64,000 nucleotides of DNA. Source: Vesta saturnalis (Eukaryota; Arthropoda; Insecta; Coleoptera; Lampyridae). Each line of letters opens with the position of its first letter. Within the stretch, counting starts at the first letter, position 1. A program made the position numbers and the translations under genes. The DNA is taken from NCBI GenBank assembly GCA_036346205.1, contig JARFJB010001495.1:1651001-1715000 (forward strand), read 5' to 3'. This document shows positions 1 through 10,178 of the stretch, piece after piece. A model generated the notes under the pieces. The model saw nothing but the letters and a program-made list of their open reading frames with translations, was not told the origin of the DNA and ran no database searches.

Positions 1-865
1 GTTTTATTATCTAAAGTCCCTTTATATACCTTGAAATATTATATCATTGCAGTTTGATAGCATTAACATTAGAAGTAAGACAATCGTCTACTATTCGAAA
101 AATTAATTTTGGATAAAAACCAAGATAGATCTGGAATTCTTATGATACTTATTCGGTGCTTGTTCTATTCGTCATGAAAATTATTACTTTATTAATTGTT
201 TATTTAAAGCTTTAGTCTCTAAACTAAGTGCCCTTAGTGTTTCTAAAAAGTTGAGTTGATCGGATTATTTCCATAGTCATTCATCAGGCTTACTTCTGAG
301 AAGGATTGATTTCGTACTTGATTCGAATTCATTTACTTATGATTTTTTCCAAGCACTTGACTACGCTCAGAGTCGAACTTTGGTACCTTTCACTTACGAG
401 CTTGACACTTTTACCGCTGACCCACTGAGTAATCTAACATACGCACATATGAACGCACGCTCGCTCACGCACGTCCGACCGCCCGCCCGCCCGTCCTCTC
501 GCACACGCCACACACACGCACAACCCAGATTTTAGGAATGATTGTTTTATTCAATTTAAGTTGTAGATTCCTACCACGAATAATAATGTAGAGAACGAAA
601 CATCAAAAATTAGATTACCGAACAAACTGATCTTTATGTGAAACTGTCTGTATTTAAAGTCATCAATAAAGAAAATAAGTGCTCGTGGCACAAAGTCACT
701 ATCTTAAATGAAAGACAATTACAAATAACATAAATTTACATTAAAGTTCTTTATACCTAATTCTAATTAACGTTGAGACACCAACGGCCAATTACAAAAT
801 TAGCGCTACAAGAGTAACCTATATTTTGGTCAATGTAAATTGACAGTTCAAATAAGTAAACAAAT
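1..865. other. Intergenic, AT-rich; degenerate GC-rich simple repeat
   Basis: No gene or transposon coding sequence is recognisable here. The only notable part is about 437-530, a patch of imperfect CGCAC/CGCCCG/CACACA repeats, much more G+C-rich than its surroundings and similar in composition to the microsatellite at 15.06-15.2 kb. Confidence 0.5.
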
Positions 866-2518
866 GAATGGTCGGACGCAAATCGAATGAGAAATCATAG
901 ACTCTCGAATTCCTGCTTCCCTAATTATTTTACCTAAAAACTCTACAGGAACTTTTCTTTAAAGAATTGAATTCCTATCGGATGAAACTATTAGAAATAT
1001 TTTACAGCTTACGCTAATTTCAAAAATTGCAAAAATTATGTAGCATTTCTGCACATCAGGACAGCAATGAAATATCAAAATGACAATATTTCAAACGTCA
1101 AATTATCTAAATAATCAATGAAAAAACAGGTTAACAAATAAAACAGATTTAATTGACTAAAAATTATCAAAACTATTTATTGGAAGAATTACTATCAAAT
1201 TTGAAAATAGTGGAACGTTGCTTCCTTTATGTAATTGTGACAAACATTATTAAGCTAACATTCAAATAAATGTATTTAATAATGAAAATACTAGAAATGT
1301 ATTAACCGTAGTTGTTGAAAATCCTAGTATAAATATCAATAATTATTAAAAATTACAAATTACAAAATTATAGCAAATGCTCAAATAAGCCACCATTTTG
1401 CCCTAAGCAATATCATAACCTATCATAAAATCTTTTCTAACATTGGCAAAAATGCAAGTCGTTATTTTCGCTGATGCCTGTCCTTAATGCCTGTAAATCT
1501 GCAGACCTTTCAGAAGTGAAAATTTTAGATTTTAAATATCCCCAAAGATCATAGTCATTTGGGGCTAGATATCGAGATCTTAGACCCCACTTAATTGCGC
1601 AATTTGGTCCGATTACACAGTTATTAAAACAATTATAAATAAAGGTCTTTAACTTCTCGGCTGTTGTGAACAGAGCAACTATTCATTTGAAACCAAACTT
1701 CCTCTTCCTCGGGAGAAAATCCAAAAATCTATTCGCGCTTTGATTTTCCTCACAAAAAAATGGTCCAATACCATGTTGTCCGAATATTCTTGCACAAACA
1801 TTTTTTGACGATATTAATATCGGCTTTCAACAACAATTTTAGGCCTTTTTACCAAATCCTATAATTTTGCAACGTTTGGTTCATTATTTAATGTAAACGT
1901 ACACTCATCCGTAAAACAAATGTACTTTAAAATTGTCGGTCTATATTAGTCTTCTCCAGCATCTCATAACAAAGCTCTGCTCTAATCTCAGAATCCCCTC
2001 AAGCAACTCCTGATGACACTGAAGTTTGTAGGAATGAAAATTATTCTATTTAAAAATTTTAGTGGGGTTGTATTATGAATTTCAAACTGGTTTGTAATTT
2101 CTCGAACTTATATCAGGATTTTCAACTACTGCAGTTAATACATTTGCAGTATTTTCATTTTCAAACACATTTCTTTAAATATTGGCTTCATAATTTTTGG
2201 CACATTTACACAAAGGAAGCACCGTTCCACTATTTTCAAATTTGGTAATAATTCTTCCAATTGTAGTATGGCTTGGAATCGGGCGATTTGGATATTTCGC
2301 GCTAAATAAGGAACTTACTGAGCGTGTGCTATTGCTGGAATTGCTTTTGAAACGGTGTACGACATTTTTAAAGTCTATTGGTGTGTGTAATAGACTGACA
2401 ACGTAACAGTATTCATAATAATTTTGAAAAGTTCCAGTAGAGTTTTGCTTAAAATAATTAGGAAGCAGGAATTCGAGAGTTTATGATTTCCTATGGATTT
2501 CCTATTCACCACCCGTAT
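866..2518 (-). mobile_element. IS630/mariner-type element with long inverted repeats
   Basis: Inverted arms are visible: 891-960 (GAAATCATAGACTCTCG...) matches the complement of 2424-2490. The similarity continues inward, so that 1140-1350 is an inverted copy of 2060-2330. The right arm carries the N-terminal part of the transposase in its normal place. The left arm carries a decayed second copy of the same segment in opposite orientation. The right end has CCACCCGTA at about 2510-2518, resembling the CAGGGTGG-type ends of other elements here. The left end is degenerate, so the outer limits are approximate. Confidence 0.65.
1368..2400 (-). pseudogene. Decayed mariner/IS630 (DD-D) transposase
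   Basis: On the minus strand several blocks of a mariner-type transposase can be read in different frames. They are a helix-turn-helix block (SHTTIGRIITKFENSGTVLP), the first catalytic block FTDECTF near 1885-1910, and a C-terminal block near 1545-1600 reading W-G-L-R-S-R-Y-L-A-P-N-D-Y-D-L-W-G-Y, where the family has WPPRSPDLAPND. It ends in NGGLFEHLL and a stop at 1368. Frameshifts and stops separate the blocks, so no functional protein is possible. The family cuts and pastes DNA at TA sites in the nucleus. The assignment to Tc1/mariner/IS630 is firm; the subfamily is not. Confidence 0.75.
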
Positions 2519-2686
2519 ATAGAATTGGTATAGAATTGGTTCATTTAATCGACTCTCCGTGTAGATAATCGTACAGCTGATACATCTAAATAGTTCAATT
2601 CAAATCACTATGTTCAATATATTAGGTACACAATTCCGAAGGACATGTTTTCAATTCAATGTCTTTTTCGAAAGAAGTTATCGTAT

Positions 2687-2950
2687 AATAAAATACTTAT
2701 CTTTTTGGATTTTTAATGGTGTATGTTAAATTATGCAATCTAAACAATTGTTAAAGATGTTGAAAACAATTTTGTCAAAGTTGAAAAATTAAAACATAAA
2801 CATTGACTAATTAATTAACAATGTTTATCTTTTAATTTTTAATAGATAATATTACTACTGATGAAGATCACTGTAAGTGTTATCGAAACGTTTAGATTGT
2901 ATAATTTAACATACACCATTAAAAACTCTAAAAGATAAATATTTTATTAT
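2687..2950 (+). repeat. Short inverted-repeat element, Penelope pLTR-like
   Basis: Arms of about 60 bp at 2691-2750 and 2888-2947 are near-perfect reverse complements (AATGGTGTATGTTAAATTAT in the left arm). The right arm is preceded by a CTGATGA...CGAAACG motif. A related sequence lies on the opposite strand at 30.43-30.51 kb, just upstream of a Penelope-like GIY-YIG domain. That suggests the repeat derives from the terminal repeat (pLTR) of a Penelope-like element. Confidence 0.5.
2858..2891 (+). ncRNA. Hammerhead-ribozyme-like core
   Basis: CTGATGA (2858-2864) is followed by a hairpin, GATCAC / GTG-TT-ATC with loop TGTAA, then GAAAC (2885-2889). This is the order of the hammerhead catalytic core: CUGANGA, stem II, GAAA. 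Penelope-like elements are known to carry hammerhead motifs in their terminal repeats, which supports the reading. One extra A before stem II and a two-base bulge make activity doubtful. Confidence 0.4.
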
Positions 2951-3249
2951 GTGTAACAATGGTTAAAGTTTACATTTTCATATAAGTTAGCGTATACAGG
3001 TATGGAAAATATTATCGCGAGTCTGACTTATAATAAGTAAAACAAAGACAGTACAGTCAGTTCACGTGCTAAGTGAGATAGAATACACAATAAACTAAAA
3101 GCGCTGATGCCATACGTGCGTCTTTTGAGTAGGCTAGTATCAATGACACATTTAATTGCTACTGTCAACGAGAATTGAAAATCAATGTTTTTCGACACAA
3201 TACTCATGTATTCCATTGAACAAAAATACAGATTATTAAGTGGTATTAT

Positions 3250-4255
3250 TCAGGAAGCACTGCACACGAAATAATGGGCAGGTTTGGTTTTCCTTTGAAA
3301 ACATACCAATTCCATCAGAAAGTACAATTATGCGTACTGTTTGAATTTGAAAGATGTGGATGTTTAAATAGTTGTAGAAAATTCAGTAGTATTGATGGGA
3401 GTGATGGTGAGCACCCTGGTCGTAACTTAAACCAAGAGCGCGAACTCCAAGAAATTGTAGTGTGTAGTTTAGCAGAAACTAATTTCCCGTGAAATAGTAT
3501 AAAATTGCTGAAGAATAAATACGTTGCTATAAGTTGCAAACTACACAAGAAATTTTTCCAAAAGATCATCAAAAGCGTATGGAATTCTATGAAGATATGA
3601 TGAATCGGGCTAATGAAAACGAAAGATTTATTGAAAATATTTTGTTTACCGACGAGTGTTCCTTTAACTTACATGACCATCAATCCGTCTGTCGCTGTTG
3701 GTTACTCTCGGAAAACAAACACATTAGTATTACTTACCGGACACAATACCCCAAAAGTTAATGTGTGGGCAGGAATTTTAGGCAATTCCATAATTGGTCT
3801 ACTTTTATCAATGGAAACTTGAATGCGGACATATATTTAGAATTGTTGAGAAACCAGATAGTTTCAGATGTTCAATGCCTCAATATAAATTTTGATGACT
3901 TTGGTATCAAGAAGAGGGCTGTCCTCATACTGCAATAAGAGTTCAACAGTTTTTGGAAACTACATTCCCTAACAGTATTATTAGTAGAAAAAGTACTATT
4001 AAATGTCCTCTTCGCTCACCGGATATCGCGCCTAACGACTGTTTTGTTTGGGGATACGTATCCCACTAAATTTATGGGCACAGGCATTAACGTACCAACA
4101 ATTTGGACGAACTTCATATCAAAATTACAGACTCTTTTTAGGCAGCATCACCCAAGAAATGTAAGAAAACACCCGAACTGAATTTTATCACAGATTGAGT
4201 TGCTGCCTTGGTAAGGTGGAGGGCTTTTCGAAAATCTCATAAAGTAGAGTTTTGA
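3250..4255 (+). pseudogene. Decayed mariner/IS630 transposase
   Basis: Read 5' to 3' the blocks are: an N-terminal DNA-binding remnant (KFERCGCLNSC near 3340-3380); a linker and first catalytic block, ENILFTDECSFNLHDH (3630-3680); a middle block, VNVWAGILGNSIIG (3755-3800); and a C-terminal RSPDIAPNDCFVWGY (4015-4060) with the third acidic residue. The end is KSHKVEF and a stop at 4255. At least three frameshifts and a premature stop break it. Length and motif order fit a mariner-like transposase of about 340 residues. It belongs to the element 2995-8060. Confidence 0.75.
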
Positions 4256-5735
4256 AAAAAGTGTATTCTGTTCATTTTTAAAAATAGTTTGTTTTTCAAA
4301 AAGAAAATTATAATGCTAAAGTTAAACCTTAAACTTAAGTTATACTATCAATGTAAATGTTAATGTTCTTGTTTGTAGCTATCGTAAGTTTATTCTTGGT
4401 TCTTCTTACGAGTAGCAATCGAACCATGTCAAAAATGCGCAATTACAATAAACTTCGATGTTTGAGGCATTATCATTTAATGTTTAAGTGTAAAGTATTT
4501 ACTTAATAGTTTCAAAGAACATGCAACTTTTCAACATCATTTTAATTGCTGTGATTTCGTTAGAAATGTTGAAGCTAGATTGAAGGAGACTTAAGTAGTT
4601 CATATTTTGTGCCTACTTGCAAATATGTACCGGGTGGCCAACTAAGAACGGCCGTCGGCCATATCTCAGGAATGAATTATAGCACAGGTTCGGGAAAAAA
4701 ATTTTTATAACAAAAGTGGCCTCGAGAAACGCTTGGGAAATTATTTTCAGAATTGTAGGTTCACCGCTACAGGGCGTATTTGACAATTAAAATTATAAAA
4801 AGCAAAAATTTTTCAAAATTTACTCAATTAAGGGGTATATTAAATATTATAATCGGATTCCTCGACAAATTCTGCATATTTTTTATTTGACAAGTTTTAG
4901 TCTTATCTCTTCAAATAAAGGGCGGGGGAGAGTGGGAACCCCGTTATGAAAAAACGCCTTTAATTCCGGTTCTGCTTGACCGATTTTAATAAACTTGATG
5001 TTGTTTGAAAGAACTTTTGCTAAACAATAGAAAATTTGTAAAGTTGAAGCAATCTTATTAATAACATCAATGCTAGAGGGCGCTGTTTAATATTTTTTTA
5101 ATATTGTGTTTTCTCTTTACAATTTTAAATGGAAGCATAAAAATTTAAGTAGGTATTTAAAAAGTAGACTAAATTAGTAATAAAACAGTGAAAACTGCAA
5201 GTCGATATCTTTTTCCTATCCTGAGACATCGTAAGAAACAGGTAAATGGCGGGAATTGTTCTTCTAACGTCTAGTAGGCTAGTTCGCGTTAACGGAAATT
5301 ATTAAATTTAGCTTGGATGAAAAGATCTTACATTGGTCTGCAGTAATTTAAACTGTTATCATACTAATGTTATGGTTGCCGCTAGATTACCTAAATGTAA
5401 TGCGGTCGCTACTAACAATGAGAACAAATTTTAAAATAATAATGTGGTAAATCTAACATTTGTTTAATTAAATAAGATTGTTACATTTGTTTTCAAGCGA
5501 TGTGTTAGTAAATCAAAAGCATAAAATATCAATAAAAACCGATATTTGCCCAGCAACAACAAATACAGTTTAAGATATGAATTACGATTTACTGATGACA
5601 ACAAAATTAGTAAAGAGGGCCATGTAAGATATAAAATAAATTCCTGTTGAAAACAAGCATATGATTTTCACGCCTACGTCAAAAATTATTCATCGTGTTG
5701 CATTTAATAGACTTTCTTTATCTTTTCGTACCAAA

Positions 5736-7081
5736 ATGATTCTTACAAATGAAGAAGCATTTGATATGTTTGCAGTTTATTCTGAATGTATGAAAATGCA
5801 ACCATTGCTGCTATAGTTTATGCACTGCAGTATCCAAACAGACGGCATCACAGCAGAAGAGTTTTTCTCCGACTCGCACACCTGTGTACCGAAGACAGCG
5901 CAGAGGTAGAACAGAGGAAAATATTATTGATGTTTCAGCTTATGTAAATGTTAACCCTCATTCAAGCACCAGAGCTATAGCTAGAGACTACTTATTTATT
6001 AATGCATGTTTTATTCGGTATTATAATGATAAAATGTTTTAATTTTTTCGTTTGTCGTTATATGTTTCTCATTTTATCATACCGAAAATATCATTACATC
6101 AAAGTTAACTTGTGACAACTTGACTAATGTATTTGCCACCATTTTATGTCCAGTTCCAACAAAACACCAAATTATTTAATGAAATTATCTTATGCTATGT
6201 GAATAGATTTTAACTAACAACATGATAATTAAGTGAGGCAAAGTAAAGTAAAAAGGTTCTAATAATAAAAAGAATGAGAGACCGGCGCAAAAATTCGTAA
6301 TAACATTACGAGAGTTAATGCATTTAAAGTCCTTTTCGTTTACTAACAACGAAGGACTTCAATGTGTCTTATTGATCTGATTACTTTATAATATACTATT
6401 TTAGATTGCACCCATATCACATGGTCCTACGCCATAGTTTGCATGCTCAAGATATCGATACCAGGTTGGATTTTTGCAACTGGCTCTCAAATATGATACA
6501 CGACGATCCTGAAATACTTTCACGAATTATGTGGACAGATGAGGCTACTTTTCGTAGTGATGGTAGTGTAAATCGACATAATATGCACTACTGGTCTGAA
6601 ACGAATCTCTACTGGATGCAGGAGGTCCAACATCAGGGTCGTGGAGAAATAATTGGGCCTTTATTTTTAATGATACTGTTAATGGAGAAAGATTATTTAG
6701 ATTTTTAAGCAACGAATTGCCACTTCTTTTAGAAGACATACCCTTGGCCATTCGTCGTGACATGTTCTTGCAACATGATGGGTGCCCGCACATTATTCTA
6801 GAGTTGTTCGGAATTTCTTAGATCAATCATACCCTGAAAGGTGGATAGGACGTGGAAGTTTATTTATTTGGCCACCAAGGTCTCCAGACCTAACTTGTTT
6901 AGATTTTTATTTGTGGGGGCGAATAAAAGATCTCGTTTATGCTGATAGACCCACAACAAGAGCTGACATGATTGAAAGAATGCGACAGACAATACGAAGT
7001 ATTTCAAGGGCAGATTTGATTGAAACTGCTGTTCTATCCACCCGTCAGCGATTAATTTCATGCATTGAAAATGATGGATGA
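5736..7081 (+). pseudogene. Decayed IS630/mariner transposase of the long-TIR element
   Basis: It starts MILTNEEAFDMFAVYSEC. It continues in a shifted frame to ENIIDVSAYVNVNPHSSTRA, part of the helix-turn-helix DNA-binding region. After a foreign 400-bp stretch it resumes as HPYHMVLRHSLHAQDIDTRL, then MWTDEATFRSDGSVNRHNMH with the first catalytic Asp. LQHDGCP-H is the region of the second, and WPPRSPDLTCLDFYLWGR the third. The stop is at 7081. Two or three frameshifts and the insertion at 6003-6403 kill it. The blocks after 6406 are well preserved, so decay is moderate. Confidence 0.8.
6003..6403. other. Foreign insertion splitting the transposase
   Basis: About 400 bp with no coding similarity separate two parts of the transposase that should be nearly adjacent. 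It contains a hairpin, TCGGTAT..GATAAAATG with CATTTTATCATACCGA (about 6016-6085). No splice consensus pair or clear target duplication was seen, so it is more likely an inserted or replaced segment than an intron. About 15 codons of the transposase are missing at the junction. Confidence 0.45.
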
Positions 7082-8060
7082 CATTTCGAACATCTAGGGC
7101 GACACTAATTACGTAGTTATTTATTTAAGGTTTTAATTGTTAGATTTATCACATTATTATTTTATAATTTGTTCTCATTGTCAGTAGAGACAGCATTACA
7201 TTTAGGTGATCTAGCGGCAACCATAACATTAGTATGATAACAGTTTAAATTACTGCAGACCAATGTAAGATCTTTTCATCCAGGCTAAATTTAATAATTT
7301 CCGTTAACGCGAACTAGCCTACTAGACGTTAGAAGAACAATTCCGCCATTTACCTGTTTCTCGCGATATCTCAGGATAGGAAAAATATATCGACTTGCAG
7401 TTTTCACTGTTTTATTACTAATTTAGTCTACTTTTAAAGACCTACTTAAATTTTTATGCTTCCATTTAAAATTGTAAAGATAAAACACAATATTAAAAAT
7501 ATTAAACAGCGCCCTCTAGCATTTATGTTATTAATCAGATTACTTCAAATTTTCAAATTTTCTATTGTTTAACAAAAGCTCTTTCAAACAACATCAAGTT
7601 TATTAAAATCGGTCAAGCAGAACCTGAATTAAAGGCGTTTTTTCGTAATAATGTTCCCACTCTCCCCCACCCCTTATTTGAAGAGATAGACTAAAACTTG
7701 TCAAATAAAAAATATGCAGAATTTGTTGAGGAATCTGATTATAAAATTTAATATGCCCTTAATTGAGTAAATTTTGAAAAATTTTGACTGTCAAATACGC
7801 CATCTAGCAGTGGACCTACAATTCTGAAAATAATTTGCAGGCGTTTCTCGAGGCCACTTTTGTTATAAAAAATTTTTTCCCGAACCTGTGCTATAATCCA
7901 TTCATGAGATATGGCCGACGGCCGTTCTTAGTTGGCCACCCGGTACAAGTGGCAACATCGGTAAAGGCATGTGTCTCTCTCACACTCATGTAACGCTTAT
8001 TGTGTTTCTTTCTAGCTTATTATAAGTCAGACTCGCAATAATGTTTTTCCATACTTGTAT

Positions 8061-9863
8061 ATTAGAGTCTAATTCTACCATTAGAAGTTATAATTTTTTA
8101 TGAAATATATGTAATAAAATAATTAAGTTATTTTGAATATAGAAATAAGAAAATATAGATGCGTAACGATGAGTTAAATAATTATTTATACACTTAAACT
8201 AGAAAATTAGAATTTAATTAGAGAGCACATAATAAGAATTATATGCAAAAGTTAATAGCGCAACGTAAGAGTTTTACGTAGGGTGAAATTATAAGGTATA
8301 TTACACACAATTTACAAAAAAAGTTATGAATGTGGACTAAAATAGCGAAATTTAAATTACGCACGTCACAACTAAATATATTTGTTAGAAGCTTCATGAA
8401 GAACTTATTTTTAGAAATAGATTTTCACCTAATAAATTAATCAAATCGAATTTCTATTTCCTGAGCTTTCTAATGTATCTTACGTCAGAAAATAATGTTA
8501 CATAATTTATGCAACACACTATTATTCTTACGATTAGCATAAATGAATTTAAACATTTCAAAGCTCATTTAATGCTTTCACTAGTGCCATTGAGTAAACT
8601 TTTTACTCAATGCTAATGCCATTTATAACAAATAGTGATGTTTCAAATACAAGGCACAAGAGAGACAAGGTTAACTGAATGACCGAAATAGAACACGAAT
8701 AGTGTTCCATTAGACAGTTGTGCTTTCATCTATACCTACAGATTACGTAAACAATAATTGAAAACTTAACTAAGGTAAATAAGAAATAGTTGTCTATTTC
8801 TTTATTTTAATTTTTTGAAAGCAAGCAGAAGCTATGCATACGAATAAAACGTTTAATTAATATATAAGTTATCAATTTAAACATTGTGAACACCTTGTTA
8901 ATTTGGTAATTTTAATACGTATGTCACGTTGCAGATGAAGGTAACCCCTTTGGAAGTTACCCTTTCCATTAAAATTTTAGATTATACAATAATTAAATTC
9001 AAACCAAATATTACTACTCCCCGTGGAAACTATAATTCTATCATGGCGAGTGAGTTTGTTCTCAACGTTGTCTTAGTAATTTCAAAATAATGTTTATGTA
9101 TACCTAAAGGTATATAGGTACGTGATTTACTAAATTCCGAAGTTTCATAATATATAGTTTATATTAAGTTCTAATATTCATTTTAAATTTTCTTTCCTAA
9201 TATATAATTCATCTACCCACTTGTAATGTCTTCACGTTGATTAAAAAATGTTGAAATTAGTACATAGTGCACACAAATTACGCGTGAGTTTACATTCGAA
9301 TTTGTTACAGATCACTTATATACTATCTGAGTAACTGTAGTGTATTATATATTTAAATAAACAGATGAGTTATTTGGAATTCATGAATAATTGCAAAATC
9401 TTCCCTTTTTTTCTCATTACATTTAATTTATAGGCTTCCAATGCTAATTGACTTTAAACAACTGTCCTTTTTAATTAATTGCTGACTATCTAAATGTCTT
9501 GAAGTGTTTAACATATGGGTATCAAGTTTATCGATCTTATATAATAAATTACTTCTCTTTCAAATATGTTGAGTAATGTCCATTGTCGGCCGTTATTTAG
9601 TTATATGTATTTATTCTCAATTGGAAAACAAATAATACAACTAATAAATTCTTCAGTGGTTTCATCATTTAATTTATATGCATATTAGTAATAATCAGAA
9701 TAATTGAGTTTGTTCTTCTCACAAACTTTCTTTTAATTTATTGCACAAGACAAAGCGTAATTTCCTCAAAGATATAAATCCTTTGTAATGTAAGATATTC
9801 CTTTCATAAAAATAACGAAGAAAGTCGTCGGTATCCAAAATTCGTCGTTTTCGAGACACAGGG
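8061..9863. other. Intergenic, no gene seen
   Basis: AT-rich unique-looking sequence. The only structure noted is a perfect hairpin at about 8588-8613: CATTGAGTAAA, a 3-nt loop, then TTTACTCAATG. Its meaning is unknown. Confidence 0.5.
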
Positions 9864-10178
9864 CAGGGCCGGCGCCTGCCATTTCAACTCATGTGCCCCC
9901 CTCCCCAAAACTGTGCGCATAATCGTAAGAAACAAAATCATCAAAGAATTTCAGCAAATTCTCACTGATCCAAATCTGGTACCAAATTAATCATCTACTA
10001 TTCAAATTCTCTTTTAGTAACATAAAAACTTTAGGGCATAAGGAAAAAAATTGAAAATAACTAAAAAATTTAATTATAATTACAAGAATAATAGACAGAA
10101 TACATGAATACACTATAATTTTCTTCTTACAATTATAGGGTTCGTGACTTCATATTAATAAAATTTAAAATTATGGTT

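Larger units (their letters stand above)
4630..7943 (+). mobile_element. Mariner/IS630 element with about 0.8-kb inverted repeats, nested at a TA site
   Basis: CCGGGTGGCCAACTAAGAAC starts at 4630 and its complement ends at 7943, flanked by TA at 4628-4629 and 7944-7945. The inverted similarity extends without a real break over about 830 bp (4630-5462 against 7137-7943), unusually long for the superfamily. The central 1.7 kb holds one plus-strand transposase. Small indels and substitutions between the arms show the copy is not recent. Confidence 0.85.
2995..8060 (+). mobile_element. Mariner-type element with about 40-bp TIRs, host of a nested element
   Basis: The ends are inverted copies: 2995-3035 (CAGGTATGGAAAATATTATC, then GCGAGTCTGACTTATAATAAG) and the complement of about 8018-8058, both next to TA dinucleotides. 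Between them lie a plus-strand decayed transposase (3250-4255) and, downstream of it, a complete foreign element (4630-7943). Without the insert the element would be about 1.75 kb. Confidence 0.75.

Noticed and set aside
6003..6403. Intron in the mariner transposase
   Set aside because: No convincing GT-AG pair restores the frame and about 15 conserved codons are missing, so insertion with deletion is more likely.
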